Assembly: GCA_937975765.1 (NCBI GenBank)
Contig: CALJUR010000081.1
Span: 1-64,000 of the forward strand
DNA from: an uncultured Myxococcales bacterium
GTDB lineage: Bacteria; Myxococcota_A; UBA9042; DTJE01
Length of the DNA stretch: 64,000 bases
Direction of reading: 5' to 3'
How positions within the stretch are numbered: position 1 is the stretch's first letter; every line of letters starts with the position of its first letter. This document shows, piece after piece, positions 15,825 through 23,276 of this stretch. Made by a program: the position numbers and the translations under genes. The notes below the pieces were generated by a model, which did not search any database, was not told where the DNA came from, and worked only from the letters and a program-made list of their open reading frames with translations.

Positions 15825-16883
15825 CTACAGGCAGTCGTACTGCGGGGGGGTCGCCTCCGCGTTCCACTTGCATTCCAGCGGCGGGACCACCTGGTTGCAG
15901 TAGTAGGTCTTCAGGATGCCCCGGTCGCAGAAGACCAGCGTGTACAGGTCCATGCACTGGCCCGTGGCGGTGACGCCGCCGCACTCCTCGCCGCACTGGC
16001 CGCCCTCCGAGCACACCAGGTCCCCCTCGCAGGTGCCGCAGGTCCCGCCTCCGGGGCAGCCGTCCGGGCCGCACTGCTTGCCCGTGCACTGAGGCACGCA
16101 CACCTCGGGCTTGCGGCACATGAACTTCTGGGCGTTGTTGTCGTACCCGCAGACGTAACCGTTGGCCGTGTCGCAGACCTCCTTCTTCAGCACGCCGCCC
16201 TCGCACCACTGGCGCTCGTTGCCGACGCACTGGCCGATCTCGGTCACGTCGTGGCAGGACGTGTCCTCGGTGCACTGGCCGTCCTTCGTGCAGACGAAGC
16301 CGTCCTCGCACGTCCCGCAGTAGTCGCCGCAGCCGTCCGGCCCGCACACCTTGCCGTCGCACTGCTTCACGCAGGACTTCAGCACGCACGTGAACGTGGG
16401 CGAACACTCCTCGTTCTCGGCGCAGCCCGGGGGGCAGTCGCCGCCGCAGCCGTCGGACCCGCAGACCTTCCCGTCGCACTTCTTCTCGCAGTACGGCTTG
16501 CAGATGCCGGTGTCCGGGATGCAGATCTCCCCGTACTCGCAGAAGCCGCAGACGCCATCGCAGCCGTCCGAGCCGCACTCGCGGCCCTCGCAGTCGGGCA
16601 CGCAGGGGACCTCGACCTTCGCCTCCTCCTGCGCGTCCTCGGCCCCGTCCCCGGCGGGGTCCGTCCCCTCGTCGACCAGGACCTCCTCGGCCATCGACTC
16701 GTCCCGGCCCCCGACCTCCTCGGTCGCCGCCTCGCTGCCGTAGTCCGTCACCACGACGGGGACGTCGCCCGGGTCCGTGGCCTCCGCGCCGTCCACCGGG
16801 ACGTCCGCGGGAGGATTGCCGTCGCCGCCGCAGGACGCGACCGTCGCCGCCGCCAGGACCACCCCGATCCACCGCAAGGTCAC
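15825..16883 (-). CDS. Cys-rich exported lipoprotein with CGSDGCGG repeats
   Basis: A 352-residue protein starting at GTG 16883 with GGAGGTGCGGC upstream. The signal peptide ends in TVASC. A strongly acidic linker (about 25-95) leads into repeated Cys motifs such as C-x-GRECGSDGCDGVCG, VCGSDGCGGDCP, VCGPDGCGDYCG and QCGPDGCPGGGTCG. Two longer segments beginning near ATGQCM / EIGQCV and reading CDRGILKTYYC / CEGGVLKKEVC look like a duplicated domain. The pattern is typical of disulfide-rich surface proteins in deltaproteobacterial lineages. No catalytic motif is seen. Confidence 0.8.
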   Translation of the reverse strand: MTLRWIGVVLAAATVASCGGDGNPPADVPVDGAEATDPGDVPVVVTDYGSEAATEEVGGRDESMAEEVLVDEGTDPAGDGAEDAQEEAKVEVPCVPDCEGRECGSDGCDGVCGFCEYGEICIPDTGICKPYCEKKCDGKVCGSDGCGGDCPPGCAENEECSPTFTCVLKSCVKQCDGKVCGPDGCGDYCGTCEDGFVCTKDGQCTEDTSCHDVTEIGQCVGNERQWCEGGVLKKEVCDTANGYVCGYDNNAQKFMCRKPEVCVPQCTGKQCGPDGCPGGGTCGTCEGDLVCSEGGQCGEECGGVTATGQCMDLYTLVFCDRGILKTYYCNQVVPPLECKWNAEATPPQYDCL

Positions 16884-16954
16884 GCCGCACCTCCCGTTCC
16901 GGTCCTCCCCCGCACCGCCGTAGGACCCGACCTGTTCACGACCGGGTCCCTGCC

Positions 16955-16983
16955 TTGCAGCCGGGGAAGCACGCCCGTAGAAT
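16955..16983 (+). promoter_or_regulatory. Probable promoter of the TULIP-like lipoprotein
   Basis: TTGCAG (16955-16960), 17 nt and TAGAAT (16978-16983; 5 of 6 to consensus). The predicted start is near 16990 and the ATG is at 17038. It lies in the divergent gap between two lipoprotein genes. Confidence 0.5.
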
Positions 16984-17037
16984 TCTAGCGACCGTCCCTT
17001 GCTGCCGCAAGAAAGGCCGTCCTCCGGAGGTCGCCCG

Positions 17038-20000
17038 ATGAAGCCGTTTCCCGCAGGAGTCCTGGTCCTGGCATCCCTGCTGGCCGCGTGTGGCGGCGGG
17101 TCGCACCCGGCCACCGACACGGGCGCCGACGACCTCGGGCAGGACACCGCGCCCCCCGTCCCGTCGATCGACACGGTCCTGTCCACGACCACGGTGAAGG
17201 CGGGCCAGGAAGTGGCCGTCACCTGCGTCGGGCACGGGTTCGCCCAGGACCAGGCGGAACTGGTCGTCCGGCTGGCGTCGCAGGGGATCCCCACGGGCGG
17301 GCCGTCCGGCGGCGAGGACGCGACCGTGGGCGAGGACCCGTACGTCGGGCCGGACGAGACGCCGGACCTGGCGCTGCCCGAGGGCGTGACCCGGGAAGGC
17401 ATGGTCCTGAAGTTCACCCGCGTCGAGGTCTACACCGTCGCCTGCTGGGCCCCGGACACCCGCATGCTGGACAAGTCGCCCGCCCGCGTCGTGGTCCGCC
17501 CGGCCACCGCCGCGACCGTCGAGACGTCCGTGACGCCCACCGACATCAAGGCCGGCGAGACCGTCACGGTCACCTGCACGGGCGTGGACATCTACGGCAA
17601 CCCGCTGGAGTCCCAGATGGTCCCCGGCGTGTCGCCCCCGGCCGGCGTGACGATCCAGGGCATGCTGGTGCAACTGACCAAGGTCGGCACCTACCAGGTC
17701 GCGTGCGGCGTGAAGGACACCGCCATCCTGGACCCGACGCCGGTCACGGTCACGGTCTCGCCGAACCTGCCCAAGCGCATCGTGACCACCGTGACCCCCG
17801 ACACGTTCGAGGCCGGCGGGTCGGCCGCGCTGTCCTGCAAGGCGCTGGACTACTACGACAACCCGGTGACCAACCTGCCGATGTCGGTGCAGAAGCCCGA
17901 TGCGCTGGCGCTGGATCGCCTGACCCTGTCCGGCACGCTGGCCGGCCTGTACGTGGTCAAGTGCGTGCCCGAGACCAGCGAGTGGAAGTACTTCACGCTG
18001 GTGCCGGCGTCGGTGACGGTGACGCCCGGCCCGCCGGTGACGCTGCTGCTGAACCCGGTGCCGCGCAAGCCCTTCTACGGGAAGAACGAGACGCTGACCG
18101 TCACGGCCGAGGCCCGGGACGCTTACGGAAACCTGGTCCCCGAGGCGATGGTGCAGGCCCCGGTCGAGATCGACCCGCCGCAGGGGATCACCCCGGTGAC
18201 CGGCAAGGAGACCCGGGTGTTCCAGTTGAAGGAGGAGGGCGTCTACCGGATGACCTTCCGGCTGGCCGGTTTCCCGACGGTCTACGCCACGCTGGACGTG
18301 ACGGTCGAGGGCAGCGGCCCGCTGCTGTCCATCGAGAGCCCCGAGCGCGGCGACTCGTTCACGGACAAGCCGTCCGTGAACCTGATGGGCTCGGTCAACG
18401 ACGACGAGTCCGGCGTCCAGTGCGTCTGGTACAAGCTGAACCGGCTGGACATGGACGACCCGTGCCCGGTCCCGCAGCCGCCCCCCGAGGGCCAGACGTG
18501 CTGGATCGACTCCACGCACTGCTGGACGCTGATGCGCCTGCAGGCCGGCACCTTCTCGACCGTGCTGAACCACCTGAACCAGGGCGTCAACGTCGTCACC
18601 GTCGCAGCCATCAACAATGCGGGCTCGCTGGTGACCACGTCGCGCGCGTTCCAGTACTCGCGCGTCTTCTACCCGCCGCCCTCCCGGAACGCGGCCCTGG
18701 CCGTGGTCCACGACGGGGTGCTGGCGTTCCTGTCCCGGTTCTTCATCGACGACGGCGACCACGCGGTGCCGCCGAACCCGGACGACCTGGCCACGATCCT
18801 GGAGATGGTGGTGTCGTCCCTGAACCTGTCGGCGCTGCTGCCGAACCCGCTGGCCGAGGCGGGCCCCTACAAGGTCACGATCCCGTCCATCACCTACGGC
18901 AAGCCGCAGTTCAACCTGTACCTGTACGACGGCGAGACGGCCAATGACCCCGGCGGCATCCACCTGGTGATGAGCATCCCCAACGTGAAGGTCGACATCG
19001 CGGCGATCGGGCGCTGCGACTTCATCATCGACTGGTGCCCGGACGTGACCGGCGACGTGTCGTTCTCCCAGTTGCGGGCCATCTCGGACATCGACGTCGG
19101 CATGGACGCGTCGGGCCAGGTGGTGGCCACGATGAAGAACATCCAGGTGGACCTGGGCGGCATGCAGGTCCACATCGACGGGCTGCTGGGGACGCTGCTG
19201 GACGGGATCATCAACCTGCTGCTGGACGCCTTCCGGCAGACGCTGACCGACACGCTGGAAACGCAGGTCGCGTCGCTGGTCAACGAGACGCTGACCAACG
19301 CACTGAAGCAGCTGGACATCGACCAGTCGCTGGAGATCCCGTCGCTGCTGGGCAACCCGCCCAAGGCCATCCGCCTGCGGGTCAAGCCGTCGAACCTGAA
19401 GGTGCGTACGGAGGGCATCGACGTCGCGATGGACGGGACCATCTCGGCCATCAAGGGCGTGCTGCACGAGCCGCTGGGATCGATCGGGCGCGCGAACTGC
19501 AACCTGTTCCCGTACGACGCCGACCGGACGGGGTTCGACCTGCCGTGGGACGAGGAGGTCGTGCTGGGCGCGTTCGACGACCTGCTGAACCAGGCGCTGT
19601 ACGCGGTGTGGTACGCCGGCACGCTGAACCTGACGATCACGCAGGCCGACCTGGGCGACTTCGAGTCCCCGATCGACCTCCGGGACCTGAAGGTCACGCT
19701 GGACTTCTACCTGCCGCCGATCCTGACCGACTGCAGCGACAAGCGGCAGTTGCAGGCCCAGGTGGGCGACCTGTACGCATGGGTGGACGTGATCCTGCTG
19801 GACAACCCGCTGCAACTGGGCGCCTTCGTGAACGCCACGGCGACCGCGTCGCTGTACCTGACCCCCGGCGAGACGGGCAAGACCGCGGTGGCGGTGCGGC
19901 TGGACGACATCGACATGCTGGACCTCGAGGTCGTCAGCATCAACGAGGACTTCCCGCTGACCGCGGACGACCTGATGACGATGCTGAAGGGCCAGGTGCT

Positions 20001-20190
20001 GGACGAGGCCCTGAAGGGCGTGAAGGGCAAGGAACTGTTCGCGTTCGAGATCCCGTCGATCGACATGTCCGGCCTCAGCCCGATGCTGCCGCCGGACCTG
20101 ACGCTGGACATCCACCTCACCGACCTGTCGCGGGACCGCGGCCACACCGTGGTCAAGGGCCTGCTGGGCCAGCCCGCCCCGACGCCCTGA
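17038..20190 (+). CDS. Large lipoprotein with Ig-like repeats and a probable BPI/TULIP lipid-binding region
   Basis: A 1050-residue lipoprotein with lipobox LLAAC at about residue 19. Residues about 45-440 contain four or five beta-sandwich-like units, each starting with a pattern like VTPTDIKAGETVTVTC or VTPDTFEAGGSAALSC. From about 550 onwards the character changes to amphipathic strands with long helices (LLGTLLDGIINLLLDAF, then TLETQVASLVNETL). Near residue 847 the sequence LLNQALYAVWYAGTLNLTI resembles the BPI/LBP C-domain pattern (N-x2-LYA-x2-AG-LNL). I infer an apolar-ligand-binding TULIP fold on the outer membrane. It may instead be another beta-rich fold. The ATG at 17038 has GGAGG upstream. 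Confidence 0.65.
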   Translation: MKPFPAGVLVLASLLAACGGGSHPATDTGADDLGQDTAPPVPSIDTVLSTTTVKAGQEVAVTCVGHGFAQDQAELVVRLASQGIPTGGPSGGEDATVGEDPYVGPDETPDLALPEGVTREGMVLKFTRVEVYTVACWAPDTRMLDKSPARVVVRPATAATVETSVTPTDIKAGETVTVTCTGVDIYGNPLESQMVPGVSPPAGVTIQGMLVQLTKVGTYQVACGVKDTAILDPTPVTVTVSPNLPKRIVTTVTPDTFEAGGSAALSCKALDYYDNPVTNLPMSVQKPDALALDRLTLSGTLAGLYVVKCVPETSEWKYFTLVPASVTVTPGPPVTLLLNPVPRKPFYGKNETLTVTAEARDAYGNLVPEAMVQAPVEIDPPQGITPVTGKETRVFQLKEEGVYRMTFRLAGFPTVYATLDVTVEGSGPLLSIESPERGDSFTDKPSVNLMGSVNDDESGVQCVWYKLNRLDMDDPCPVPQPPPEGQTCWIDSTHCWTLMRLQAGTFSTVLNHLNQGVNVVTVAAINNAGSLVTTSRAFQYSRVFYPPPSRNAALAVVHDGVLAFLSRFFIDDGDHAVPPNPDDLATILEMVVSSLNLSALLPNPLAEAGPYKVTIPSITYGKPQFNLYLYDGETANDPGGIHLVMSIPNVKVDIAAIGRCDFIIDWCPDVTGDVSFSQLRAISDIDVGMDASGQVVATMKNIQVDLGGMQVHIDGLLGTLLDGIINLLLDAFRQTLTDTLETQVASLVNETLTNALKQLDIDQSLEIPSLLGNPPKAIRLRVKPSNLKVRTEGIDVAMDGTISAIKGVLHEPLGSIGRANCNLFPYDADRTGFDLPWDEEVVLGAFDDLLNQALYAVWYAGTLNLTITQADLGDFESPIDLRDLKVTLDFYLPPILTDCSDKRQLQAQVGDLYAWVDVILLDNPLQLGAFVNATATASLYLTPGETGKTAVAVRLDDIDMLDLEVVSINEDFPLTADDLMTMLKGQVLDEALKGVKGKELFAFEIPSIDMSGLSPMLPPDLTLDIHLTDLSRDRGHTVVKGLLGQPAPTP

Positions 20191-20387
20191 CAACCCGACC
20201 CCCGACAACCCGACCCCCGACGTCCCGACACCCCAACGCCCGACAACCCGACAACCCGACGCCCTGACGCCCTGACACCCCGACTCCCGACAACCCGACA
20301 ACCCGACGCCCGACACCCCGACAACCCGACGCCCCGACTCCCGACACCCTGACAACCCGACGCCCGACACCCCGACACCCCGACGCC
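20188..20387. repeat. Short tandem repeat, 7-9 nt unit (GACaaCCC type)
   Basis: About 26 imperfect units of 7-9 nt, each GAC followed by a variable dinucleotide (AA, AC, GC, TC, CC or GT) and CCC. The first unit overlaps the stop codon of the upstream gene. The array fills part of the convergent gap 20191-20528, which holds no gene. The period is not a multiple of three, and there are no spacers of CRISPR type. Confidence 0.9.
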
Positions 20388-20402
20388 TCCTTGCCCCTGT
20401 AG

Positions 20403-20424
20403 GGCGGGGCCCCCGCGCCCCGCC
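20403..20424. repeat. GC-rich hairpin, copy 1 of a dispersed element
   Basis: A perfect 8-bp stem (GGCGGGGC / GCCCCGCC) with a 6-nt loop, preceded by GTAG. It lies between two convergent genes and could stop transcription from both sides, though it has no T-run. A related hairpin starting GTAGGGCGGGG abuts a stop codon at 34716. Confidence 0.7.
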
Positions 20425-20469
20425 TTCCTGGCCTTTGCGATCGTCGTCTGCCTCACCGGGAAACGCCGG

Positions 20470-20491
20470 GCAGGGGACGGAGCCCCCCTGC
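20470..20491. repeat. GC-rich hairpin, diverged copy
   Basis: Arms GCAGGGG and CCCCTGC surround an ACGGAGCC-type centre that resembles the ACGGGGCC core at 34694-34715. It lies 37 nt from the stop codon of the leftward gene at 20529. Confidence 0.5.
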
Positions 20492-20528
20492 AGATCGGCC
20501 CCTTGCGAAGCGGGGGTGTCCGGGATTC

Positions 20529-23195
20529 CTAGTGGAACTGGATGCCGTCGATCAGGACCGCGGTGTCGTAGATCGAATCGCCCCGGTCCGTGGCGTAGAA
20601 CTTCAGCGTCACCGGCACCGGCGAGTCGCCCACCATCGCGCTGACGTCGTAGGTGGCCTTCTGCCAGTCGCCCTTCTGGGTCTTCGGATCCCCCTTTGCA
20701 ACGTCCAGGTCGGTCGTGCCCGTGACCCAGACCCCGGTCTGGACATTCGGGTCCAGGTTCTGGTCGAACTTGACGTCCGCCTTCACCAGCCCGACCTCCT
20801 TGGCCCCGCAGTCGGACGCCACGCAGGGGGTGCACACGTCGTCCTTGTCGCAGACCTGCTTCCAGTTGCCTTCCGGGTCCAGGCACTGCTTGTCGCAGTC
20901 GTCCTGGATGCACAGGTCGTCGACGGCCAGGCTGATGACCGGGTAGGACACCAGGGCCTGGTTGGTCAGCGACGCCTGGAAGGAGTCCTGGAAGGCGGTC
21001 CCGCAGAACTCCCGGAACTCCTCCGAGTAGAACTTCCACCAGAAGGTCAACCGCGTGGTGCCGGGGAAGACGCAGAACTTCTGCTCCAGCGAGCCCACCT
21101 TGTCGGTGTAGCCCAGGCCGGTCGAGACGATGCCCATGAACTTCCCCTCGACGGGCTTGGTGACGCCTAGCTGGGGGACGACGCGGCCGTCACCGGACCG
21201 GGTCCAGGCCGTGATGTCGCCGGTCTCGAACCCGTCGTTCAGGATGCCCGAATCCGACACCGACAACCCCTTGGCCCCGAACATCCGGAAGTACGTTCCC
21301 GGGTGCGCCGGGTCTTCGGCGCCGACCCCGTAGGCGCGGCCCGCGGTCATCCCCTGCTTCATCATCCCGTCGAAGAAGCCGCGGGCCTGCCGGGCGGCGA
21401 AGGACGACGACACCACGCCCGAGAACCCCGCGATGGCCTTGGCGCCGGCCGCGAACAGCGTGGCCGCCAGCGTGCCGTTGTAGAGGGTGCGGCAGGCCCC
21501 CAGGTAGACGAGGCTGTCGGGGAAGGGCTGGCCGGCCACGTGGAAGTCCAGGAAGGCCGGCGTCACGCCCCAGGTCCGGTCGCCCAGCACGGCGCGCCCG
21601 GTCATCACGTCCACCTGCGTGGCGTCATAGCAGGTGCCCTGGGCGGGAGTGTCCCCGTCCTTGGGCACCGTCACGATCCACTCCATCCCGCTGGGGCAGT
21701 CGTCGGCGGTGTCGTATGCCCCGGACGCATCCAGCAGGTTGCCGCAGGTCACCGTCTCGCCGGTCCACAGCACCTCCTGGCCGCCCGGGTGGTGCCACCC
21801 CATCGCCTTCTTGATGTCGGCGTCCAGGCCGTGGAAGTAGATCTCGGCATGCGTGGCCAGCGCGACGATGCCGAAGTTCGAGAATTCCCGGAACCGTTGC
21901 AGGTTCGCGGCCTTGCCATTGTATGGGGCGGCCCGGAACGCCGGGCAGGACAGCAGCGCGATGGTGTTCGCGACGTCCAGCGTCTCGTCGTCCGCCCCGA
22001 ACTCGTCGGAGAAGGGCGACAACAGCAGGGTGTCCTTCGACCGGACCGGGACGCTGACGGTCGCCGCCGACGAGACCGACCCCAGGGCCGGATCCCCGCC
22101 CGCGCCGTCCCCGGACCCGCCCCGCAGGCCGTCGCGGCCGGTGTTGACCGCCCCCAGCACGCCGTCGCCGAATCGGACCCACACGCCCAGCGCGTCGGCC
22201 GGGTCCGAGACCTGCGCCACGGCGGCATCGGCCTGCAGCACCGCCACCGCCGCCTGGCGGGACTTCGACCGCAGGCCGGTGGTGGCCAGGGTCGCGAAGT
22301 ACGCCTCCCGTGCATCGATCAGCGTCTTCTGGTGCGCCGCGCAGGCCTGCGTCGTCAGTCGCGGCACGCAGTCGAACCGGGCCGGCGCGGACAGCGCGAA
22401 GTAGGCCTGGCCGTTCGCGTCGGTCACGGACACCGCGCCGCGGAAGTACATCGGTCCGGCCTGGTCGCACGCGATCTGCACCCGGATCGTGTACACGCCG
22501 TCCGTGGGGATCTCGTCGCCCGAGGTCAGCGTGATCCCGTCGTCCAGCATGGTCCCCTGGTCCTTCACCAGGGCGCCCTCGGCATCGACCTGGCGCAGGA
22601 CCACCTTGCCCGACGACACCGAGCCGAACGGCCCCAGCGCCAGCGTCGCCAGCACCTTCTGGGACTGGCCCACGAACATCGCCGGCGGCCGCATCTGCAG
22701 CGCGTTCGGCAGCATGAAGCCGGGGTTGGACGTGACGACGACGCTGTCGGTGACGGTTCCCTCCTCGCCGGTCGCCGCGACCTTGACCAGGTTGTCGCCC
22801 GGGGCCAGGGTGATGCTGTCCGACTGCCAGAAGGGCGAACCCTCGCTGATTGCCAGCGAGCCGGAGGCGGTCCCGGCCGTCCAGGTCAGCGACGTGAACT
22901 TCCCGAAGACCACGCCCGACAGGGAGACTACCGAACCCGCGGTGGTGGCGTGCCCGCTGCCCGAGGGCTCCGTGATGCGGATCAGCAGTTCGGAGGAGGG
23001 ATACTCGCTGGCGCCGGGCGGGAGCCCGGTGTCCTCCTCGATGATCTCGACGGGAAGGTCGCCGGCGGCATCGCCGATCGCATCCGTCGTCCCGAAATCG
23101 TACTGGCTGGAGGAATCGCCCGACCCGCCGCCGCCGTCGCAACCCGCGACCGCCAGGACCGCCGCCACCGCCACAAGGAACCGACCGGCGTGCAT
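20529..23195 (-). CDS. Lipoprotein with a caspase/CHAT/gingipain-fold-like domain
   Basis: An 888-residue lipoprotein; the signal peptide ends in LAVAGC and a Gly/Ser/Asp linker follows. Residues about 65-300 look like two beta-sandwich domains. The middle part ends in FGIVALATHAEIYFHG (about 443-458), resembling the strand-His element of CHAT/C25 proteases. DSLVYLGACRTLYNGTL (about 560-577) then resembles the strand-Cys element, with AAGAKAIAGFSG afterwards as in CHAT domains. The His-Cys distance of about 118 is large, with a Cys-containing insertion between them, so activity is uncertain. The C-terminal 200 residues are beta-rich with paired Cys. The ATG at 23195 follows GGGGGTGCGCA. Confidence 0.65.
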   Translation of the reverse strand: MHAGRFLVAVAAVLAVAGCDGGGGSGDSSSQYDFGTTDAIGDAAGDLPVEIIEEDTGLPPGASEYPSSELLIRITEPSGSGHATTAGSVVSLSGVVFGKFTSLTWTAGTASGSLAISEGSPFWQSDSITLAPGDNLVKVAATGEEGTVTDSVVVTSNPGFMLPNALQMRPPAMFVGQSQKVLATLALGPFGSVSSGKVVLRQVDAEGALVKDQGTMLDDGITLTSGDEIPTDGVYTIRVQIACDQAGPMYFRGAVSVTDANGQAYFALSAPARFDCVPRLTTQACAAHQKTLIDAREAYFATLATTGLRSKSRQAAVAVLQADAAVAQVSDPADALGVWVRFGDGVLGAVNTGRDGLRGGSGDGAGGDPALGSVSSAATVSVPVRSKDTLLLSPFSDEFGADDETLDVANTIALLSCPAFRAAPYNGKAANLQRFREFSNFGIVALATHAEIYFHGLDADIKKAMGWHHPGGQEVLWTGETVTCGNLLDASGAYDTADDCPSGMEWIVTVPKDGDTPAQGTCYDATQVDVMTGRAVLGDRTWGVTPAFLDFHVAGQPFPDSLVYLGACRTLYNGTLAATLFAAGAKAIAGFSGVVSSSFAARQARGFFDGMMKQGMTAGRAYGVGAEDPAHPGTYFRMFGAKGLSVSDSGILNDGFETGDITAWTRSGDGRVVPQLGVTKPVEGKFMGIVSTGLGYTDKVGSLEQKFCVFPGTTRLTFWWKFYSEEFREFCGTAFQDSFQASLTNQALVSYPVISLAVDDLCIQDDCDKQCLDPEGNWKQVCDKDDVCTPCVASDCGAKEVGLVKADVKFDQNLDPNVQTGVWVTGTTDLDVAKGDPKTQKGDWQKATYDVSAMVGDSPVPVTLKFYATDRGDSIYDTAVLIDGIQFH

Positions 23196-23276
23196 TGCGC
23201 ACCCCCACAAGCGTCGGAGGATTATATCGGATGGACGCCCGCGGATGCGAGCCGGGCCGCAGGTTCCGCGGCAGAA

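Noticed and set aside
20188..20387. CRISPR-like repeat array
   Set aside because: Units are 7-9 nt with no unique spacers and no cas genes nearby. It is a simple tandem repeat.
16936..21039. Very long open frame antisense to the TULIP-like gene (also seen opposite cysS/CPBP/FadD, the kinase and the dehydratase)
   Set aside because: Stop codons are rare in every frame at 70% G+C. The plus-strand genes have signal peptides, motifs and ribosome sites; the antisense frames have none.
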